Shown piece after piece: positions 14,104-18,356 of a stretch of 18,356 nucleotides of DNA. A program made the translations under genes and the position numbers. The notes under the pieces were generated by a model. That model was not told where the DNA came from and searched no databases. It saw only the letters and a program-made list of their open reading frames with translations. The stretch spans positions 1 through 18,356 of the forward strand of contig JAVVGK010000017.1 of the NCBI GenBank assembly GCA_032249175.1, read 5' to 3'. Position 1 is the stretch's first letter, and every line of letters starts with the position of its first letter. The stretch is from DSFT01 sp032249175. GTDB taxonomy: Bacteria > Hydrothermota > Hydrothermia > LBFQ01 > DSFT01.

Positions 14104-14131
14104 TTCTAAACTCTAAAATTTTAAACTTAAT
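14104..14131. promoter_or_regulatory. Second 28-bp divergent promoter
   Basis: The gap between the two divergent ATGs is again 28 bp, centred on the near-palindrome CTAAAATTTTAAAC. TAAAAT on the plus strand (14114-14119) is 12 nt before the ATG at 14132; on the minus strand (14118-14123) it is 14 nt before the ATG at 14103. A second plus-strand candidate is TAAACT at 14122-14127. It has the same layout as 3017-3044. Confidence 0.45.
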
Positions 14132-15262
14132 ATGAAAAACTATATTATTTTAATTACTTTACTTATTTTATACATTTCAAGCACTACATTTAAGGTTTTT
14201 TATGAGTCAAAAAAATTTAATAAGGAATATATTGCCAATTTAAGCTCTATGGAAAGTTTTTTAAGTAAATCATATGTAGGAACTATTGCTGATAGTTATC
14301 ATTATTTAAAGCAAGCATATAGTGTATATAAAACTTTTAAGCCATATGATTGTTTTAGACCGATTACAGGATACCTATTCGCTCCATTCTTATTTGTATT
14401 CAAAAAGTATTCAATTTTGGCAATTTTGTTTTTTAATGCTACCGCTTTTTCAATAGTTCTTTATTTATTTTTAAATGCCTTTAATACAAGCTTTAAATTA
14501 AAATTATTTGTAATAACATTTGTATTTCTGATGACCTTTTACTTTATTCCTCGTATTATGCTTGAACCTTATACTATGATACTAACTTTATTAGCTATAC
14601 TATTTTATAGGAATAATAAATTTTTTCTTTCTTTAATTCTATTATTTTTTACCTCTTTAATTAGGAATGAATTTATATTAGTTTTTATTGTTTTCTTATT
14701 TTTTATATTCTTAAAATCAAAAAAAATTCTTTTTGTTTCTATACCACTCCTAATTATTTTGTTAATAAGTAACGCTGTTCTTAGTGGTTGTGAGGATCAA
14801 AGCAATTTTTATTGGTGGGCAATTAAAAACTACTATGAGAATGTAAAGCACATTGAATATGAGAAAGCAAAAGAATTATGGAAGGAAAAATGTGAAATTT
14901 TAGACGATAAATGCTATAAGAACATCCTAAAATCTTTATTTTACGAAGAGAGAAATATTGCTATTAAAGAAGCAATTAAAAATATATTACTAAATCCTAT
15001 AAAACTTCTGATATTCCCATTAGATAAATACAAATGGAATTTTGTATATATAATTGTGAATATTATTTGGTTTGTTCTAGTTATATCTTCTATTATTAAA
15101 TCCTTTGAAAAACAAAAAGTCCTTATAATTTCATTATTTTTGTTAATTATTTTATATTCTCTTTATGCTGTTTTTGGAGGTTTAGATGCTTCAAGATTTA
15201 AATTATATATTTTGCCTTTTGAAATGGCTATAATTTTGAATTATGAAAATAGATCTTTTTAA
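14132..15262 (+). CDS. Multi-pass membrane protein, GT-C-like
   Basis: This 376-aa integral membrane protein has about eight hydrophobic helices and a signal-anchor-like N-terminus (MKNYIILITLLILYIS). The first periplasmic loop carries an acidic motif ADSYHYLKQA and then FRPITGYLFAPFL, the order seen in GT-C lipid-linked-sugar transferases (D-x-Y-Y followed by R-x-P). MLEPYTMILTLLAILFY and TSLIRNEFILV are also typical of that architecture. A soluble, cysteine-containing loop with GCEDQSN and EKAKELWKEKCE follows at about 210-255. A specific family cannot be named. It leads the plus-strand glycan cluster and overlaps the next gene by 20 nt, so they are coupled. Confidence 0.65.
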   Translation: MKNYIILITLLILYISSTTFKVFYESKKFNKEYIANLSSMESFLSKSYVGTIADSYHYLKQAYSVYKTFKPYDCFRPITGYLFAPFLFVFKKYSILAILFFNATAFSIVLYLFLNAFNTSFKLKLFVITFVFLMTFYFIPRIMLEPYTMILTLLAILFYRNNKFFLSLILLFFTSLIRNEFILVFIVFLFFIFLKSKKILFVSIPLLIILLISNAVLSGCEDQSNFYWWAIKNYYENVKHIEYEKAKELWKEKCEILDDKCYKNILKSLFYEERNIAIKEAIKNILLNPIKLLIFPLDKYKWNFVYIIVNIIWFVLVISSIIKSFEKQKVLIISLFLLIILYSLYAVFGGLDASRFKLYILPFEMAIILNYENRSF

Positions 15263-16634
15263 AACTTCATTTATTCTTGCTATTCTCTTAATTTCACTTA
15301 ATTTTTTAATAAGAATTATAACTTTGCCTTATTTTTTGGCAAGTAATTCAATACATGCTTCAAACATAGATACATTTTTATGGTCATATTGCGCTTATGA
15401 GCTAGCAAATAAAGGTTATGTTTCAATTGATATTAAAAACTATATAGAATTTTCCACAACTATTAAAGAGCCAATGCGTCCATATTTACAAGGTTGTTTC
15501 TTTTCATTAGGTTATACATTTATTGCTTATATTTTCTTTAAAATTTTTAAAAGTTTATATTTCATGTTTTATTTAAATTTCATAATTTTATTACTTTGTG
15601 TTTATCTTATGTACTTAATTCTAAAACTATCTTATAATGATAATTTTGTAAATTCAGTAATTCTTCTAATAAGCTCTTTAAACACATATATTTTCATCTT
15701 TGCTTTAAAAATAAGACCTGATATATTTTCCTTCTTTTTTGCTCTTTTAAGCTGGTTTTTCATAATGAAAAACAGATATATAATCGCTGGAATTTTTCTT
15801 TCCATTTCAGTTTTCCTTTTTAAAGTTCAAATGATTACTTGGTTCTTACCACTTTGTTTTATTATTTGGTATTATAGTAGAAATTTCAAGAATATATTAA
15901 AATTTTTTATGGGTTTTATTACTTTTATGCCTTTTTCACTTATATTTTACCTTTATGCTTATTTTAATTTTCATGGTCTTATTGTTTATCTTAAATCATA
16001 TAATGTGCTTAATCCTATTTCAAACTTAAATAAAATTTTCAAAAATATATTCAATATAACGTACTCCATAGGGCTTTTATCACCAACTGGAATTTTATAT
16101 CTTTCGACAGCTGTGTTTTCTGATACTTTTCCTCATCGCTCGTTTCAAGTAGTTTTTTTATTACCTTTTGGCCTTACGTTTTTACATAAGCTATTAAAAA
16201 AATCATTTAAATATATCATACCTTTGATAATTATCTTATTGGCTTATCAAACTTATGCTATAGGTTTAGAATACTTTGTTTTTTCAAAAAAAGAGAAAGA
16301 ATTCTATAATGAAATAATAAGTTTAGCAAAGGAAAATAAAAAATTATGTTTTGTAAATAACCCATATTTAAGTAGTCTCAAATTTATAGGCAAAAATGTA
16401 GATGATTCAAAGGCTATTTGGTTAAGTTTTTATGGATACGAAAATGTGGAAATAAAAGATAGATTAAAAATCATTCTTAATTATTGTGAAAAAAATAGTT
16501 ATATAATATACTACGATATGTCAATTTATGACACTGACGGAAAAATTATTAAAAATTTTAGCTCAACTTACTCTCTAAAATCTCTTATTATTAAATTCCT
16601 CAAATCACTTTTTAAAAATACTAAAAATTTTTAG
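15243..16634 (+). CDS. Multi-pass membrane protein, GT-C-like (probable glycosyltransferase)
   Basis: This 463-aa protein has about ten to twelve hydrophobic segments. After the first helix the extracytoplasmic loop reads SNIDTFLWSYCAYELANKGY, placing an Asp where GT-C enzymes keep their catalytic acidic residue, and PMRPYLQGCFFSLGYTF recalls the R-x-P-x-x-P step. ALKIRPDIFSFFFALLSWF then parallels the second conserved acidic/arginine site. The last 110 residues after about 350 are soluble and face the outside. The start ATG lies 20 nt inside the previous gene. The short palindrome CTAAAAATTTTTAG (16621-16634) covers its stop codon. Substrate and family are not identifiable by eye; undecaprenyl- or dolichyl-linked donor use is an inference. 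Confidence 0.6.
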   Translation: MKIDLFKTSFILAILLISLNFLIRIITLPYFLASNSIHASNIDTFLWSYCAYELANKGYVSIDIKNYIEFSTTIKEPMRPYLQGCFFSLGYTFIAYIFFKIFKSLYFMFYLNFIILLLCVYLMYLILKLSYNDNFVNSVILLISSLNTYIFIFALKIRPDIFSFFFALLSWFFIMKNRYIIAGIFLSISVFLFKVQMITWFLPLCFIIWYYSRNFKNILKFFMGFITFMPFSLIFYLYAYFNFHGLIVYLKSYNVLNPISNLNKIFKNIFNITYSIGLLSPTGILYLSTAVFSDTFPHRSFQVVFLLPFGLTFLHKLLKKSFKYIIPLIIILLAYQTYAIGLEYFVFSKKEKEFYNEIISLAKENKKLCFVNNPYLSSLKFIGKNVDDSKAIWLSFYGYENVEIKDRLKIILNYCEKNSYIIYYDMSIYDTDGKIIKNFSSTYSLKSLIIKFLKSLFKNTKNF

Positions 16635-16846
16635 GGATTTATAAAATACAAACATAAATATAAATGGTTGAAAAGTGAAATTGTACCTTAATTAGAGAAT
16701 AACCTGGAGGTCTAATTCACGATTAATTTTAAATTCAAAATAAATAATTTTATATGCTATTTCCAAATAAGTAGCACTATCAATATGAAAATTTAAAATA
16801 ATAAAAAGTTCTAAAAATAAGTGCTAAAATAATGGTAAAATAAATT
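16635..16846. other. Intergenic spacer, 212 bp, A+T-rich
   Basis: This is the longest plus-strand gap inside the glycan cluster. I find no ORF of note, no tRNA and no copy of the interspersed repeat. The only sequence that stands out is a slightly G-richer stretch around 16681-16730 (GTACC, CCTGGAGGTC). TAAAAT at 16836-16841 could serve as the -10 box of the methyltransferase if its first ATG is used. Confidence 0.5.
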
Positions 16847-16876
16847 ATGTTCTCAAACCTTAAAATTTTAAACTAT
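16836..16876 (+). promoter_or_regulatory. Alternative -10 boxes of the methyltransferase
   Basis: TAAAAT at 16836-16841 ends 5 nt before the ATG at 16847. A second TAAAAT at 16861-16866, in the context CCTTAAAATTTTAA, ends 10 nt before the in-frame ATG at 16877. The second context is almost identical to the box before the next gene (17558-17563), which favours the downstream start. Confidence 0.4.
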
Positions 16877-17560
16877 ATGAATGTTTATGATTATGAAGCA
16901 TTAAAGGATGGTCTAAATTTAAATGAAAATTATGTCTGGATAAATGAATTGGAAAAACACTATTTAAATAACATTATAAAAACACTTAATTTAAAATGTG
17001 TGTTAGATGCTGGTTGTGGTAGGGGCTTTAAGTTTGATGTCTTAAAGAAAAATAATATCAATTTCATAGGAATAGACTATTCATTTTATGCTCTAAAAAT
17101 AGCTAAGATAAGACATGAAAAACTTGTAAGAGGAAGTATCTTAAAACTTCCATTTAAAGATAATTTCTTTGATCTCGTATTTTCAATCCAAACTATCTCT
17201 TTAATGAACAGCTTTGAGAATTGTTATAATGCTTTTAGAGAAATTGTAAGGGTTTCAAAAAAATATATTATTATTAGTGAATATAAACTTGGTGGCATTA
17301 TAAAAGAAAGATATAAGCCTGTAATTAAAGAAAATGAAATTGTTTTACATAGATTCTCATTTAAAGAGGATGACTATATAACCTGGGCTAACCAGTTAAA
17401 TTTAAAAATTATAAAAATTGGAACAATTTTAAATATAAAACCAAAGGGTATAGGTAAATTTCATTTTTTAAAAAGCCTTTATTTAAACTTAGATTACTTA
17501 ATGTTTAAACTTAATTATAAAAGTGGTAAATATCTTTTGGGTATTTTTGAAAAGCCTTAA
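16847..17560 (+). CDS. SAM-dependent methyltransferase (class I, Methyltransf_11 type)
   Basis: This is a predicted soluble methyltransferase of 237 aa from the first ATG. It shows motif I VLDAGCGRG (52-60), the acidic end of strand 2 FIGIDYSFYALKIA (Asp77), the motif II region LRGSILKLPFKDNFFDLVFS-like (residues 94-113) and a motif III equivalent IVRVSKKYIIIS. The acceptor is unknown; within a glycan cluster it may modify a sugar or lipid carrier. The start is uncertain: the in-frame ATG at 16877 (Met11, MNVYDYEALKDG) has CTTAAAATTTTAAACTAT directly before it, closer to the local promoter pattern than the first ATG, so the true protein may be 227 aa. Confidence 0.85.
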   Translation: MFSNLKILNYMNVYDYEALKDGLNLNENYVWINELEKHYLNNIIKTLNLKCVLDAGCGRGFKFDVLKKNNINFIGIDYSFYALKIAKIRHEKLVRGSILKLPFKDNFFDLVFSIQTISLMNSFENCYNAFREIVRVSKKYIIISEYKLGGIIKERYKPVIKENEIVLHRFSFKEDDYITWANQLNLKIIKIGTILNIKPKGIGKFHFLKSLYLNLDYLMFKLNYKSGKYLLGIFEKP

Positions 17561-17570
17561 AATTTTAATT
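17558..17570 (+). promoter_or_regulatory. Putative -10 box of the last gene, overlapping a stop codon
   Basis: TAAAAT (17558-17563) begins with the TAA stop of the methyltransferase and ends 7 nt before the ATG at 17571. The box would therefore double as the upstream gene's terminator codon. No Shine-Dalgarno sequence fits between it and the start. Confidence 0.45.
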
Positions 17571-18356
17571 ATGATATATTTATTTATATTTCTTATTCTT
17601 TTAGGTTATAAGATGGTGTTTTTTTCAATTTTTTACGGGTGGTCCCATGGTGACACTTATGAATATTTTAGAATAGCAAAACATATATTATATTTGGATT
17701 TTGATGAATATATGTTAAAAAGAACACTTGGTTTTCCATTATTCATAGCTCTTGGTGGTTTAAATTCAAAAATTATAGTAATATATCAAATGCTTTTAGG
17801 AATAGCAATTGCTTTAATAGTTTTTTATCTAATATATGATATAACAAAATCAAGATATATATCATTATTTGCTTCTATTTTATTGGGAACATATATTCAA
17901 TCTACTCATTTGGAATTTGGAATGCTTACAGAAACACTCTGTTATTTTTTATTGACACTTTATATTCTTTTAATTTACAAGTTTTTTAAAACAGATAAAA
18001 CATTATATATTATTTTAGCTTCTTTTGTTTGTGGATATTTAATTATAGTTAAATTAAATTTTATTCCCACAATCATCTCTCTTATAATTTCTATTGTTTA
18101 TAAAAGAAAATTCTCAAAATCTCTTATTTTAACTACCACACTAATATCACTTATGCCTCTTACTATTAACTTATTCATAAACTATATAAATGCTAAGAAA
18201 TTTAAAGTGTATGGATATACAGGCTATTCACTTCTTACACATATTGCTAATTTTCCACAGTGCATAGGTGATTATGAAATTAGGGAAAAGATAAGAAACA
18301 GAAACTTTTCCGTTTTTTGGGTTTGGGATATAAATTGGGGCAAAAGCGAAGAAGAA
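17571..18356 (+). CDS. Multi-pass membrane protein, GT-C-like glycosyltransferase, partial (3' end beyond window)
   Basis: The frame is open from the ATG at 17571 to the window edge, giving 262 codons. An N-terminal helix (MIYLFIFLILLGYKM) is followed by the loop SHGDTYEYFRIAKHI, with Asp-Thr-x-x-Tyr as in the first loop of ArnT/PMT-like GT-C enzymes, and then KRTLGFPLFIALGG, which matches their R-x-P-x-x-P/L step. About seven further hydrophobic segments are visible, with LEFGMLTETLCYFLL at the usual second acidic position. Together these make a glycosyltransferase using a lipid-linked sugar donor outside the membrane the likeliest function. It follows the methyltransferase by 10 nt. Confidence 0.65.
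   Translation, partial: MIYLFIFLILLGYKMVFFSIFYGWSHGDTYEYFRIAKHILYLDFDEYMLKRTLGFPLFIALGGLNSKIIVIYQMLLGIAIALIVFYLIYDITKSRYISLFASILLGTYIQSTHLEFGMLTETLCYFLLTLYILLIYKFFKTDKTLYIILASFVCGYLIIVKLNFIPTIISLIISIVYKRKFSKSLILTTTLISLMPLTINLFINYINAKKFKVYGYTGYSLLTHIANFPQCIGDYEIREKIRNRNFSVFWVWDINWGKSEEE

Noticed and set aside
16621..16634. Palindrome CTAAAAATTTTTAG as terminator
   Set aside because: A pure A/T stem with one G-C end pair is too weak and is expected by chance at this base composition.
1..18356. tRNA, rRNA or known riboswitch genes
   Set aside because: The gene-free stretches are explained by repeats, a pseudogene and short spacers. I saw no cloverleaf, rRNA-like or riboswitch-like conserved sequence, though a covariance-model search was not possible here.

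Overview
The window is a very A+T-rich bacterial chromosome segment. Proteins are rich in Lys/Ile/Asn/Phe, and G+C looks well under one third (estimated by eye, not counted). The secreted metallopeptidase at 10792-12246 carries a C-terminal sorting domain of the type IX secretion kind. Together with a lipoprotein c-type cytochrome and a lysine-rich, compact, overlapping gene layout, this suggests an uncultured bacterium of the FCB/WOR-3/Hydrothermota sort, possibly thermophilic. That placement is an inference and is weak.

Layout. 1-326 and 1071-1319 hold copies of an interspersed repeat around an orphan PhnC-type ABC ATPase. 1320-3016 (minus) is a biotin carboxylase preceded by a small tail-anchored coiled-coil protein. 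3045-6053 (plus) is a three-gene run: unknown 114-aa protein, oligopeptidase B, RsmE. 6007-7171 (minus) is rpsP-khpA-rimM plus a small membrane protein, with no trmD after rimM. 7211-7705 is a head-to-tail array of three repeat copies. 7711-8235 (minus) is a monohaem cytochrome c lipoprotein. 8282-10070 (plus) is a DppA-like M55 D-aminopeptidase and gpsA. 10050-12246 (minus) is a secreted MXAN_6640-like metallopeptidase, a tiny broken or split ORF, and a protein resembling emfourin-type protease inhibitors. 12298-14103 (minus) is a GT4 glycosyltransferase behind a decayed FkbM methyltransferase. 14132-18356 (plus) is a surface-glycan type run: three GT-C-like multi-pass membrane proteins (the last cut by the window edge) and a SAM methyltransferase.

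Two non-coding themes stand out. First, most operon-leading genes have TAAAAT, usually inside CTTTAAAATTTT, 5-10 nt before the start codon (12-17 nt in two cases) and no Shine-Dalgarno sequence. The internal gene khpA has a perfect AAGGAGG. This fits a -10 box driving leaderless mRNAs. Two divergent gene pairs are separated by exactly 28 bp built on this palindromic box. Second, six copies of a roughly 150-190 bp repeat with TTGTCCAATAA/TTATTGGACAA ends lie in the same orientation between minus-strand genes. Adjacent copies are separated by exactly 17 nt in all three cases.

The most attractive candidate for a new functional unit is the 10050-12246 operon: a sorting-domain metallopeptidase co-transcribed with a possible inhibitor of a family known to restrain metalloproteases.
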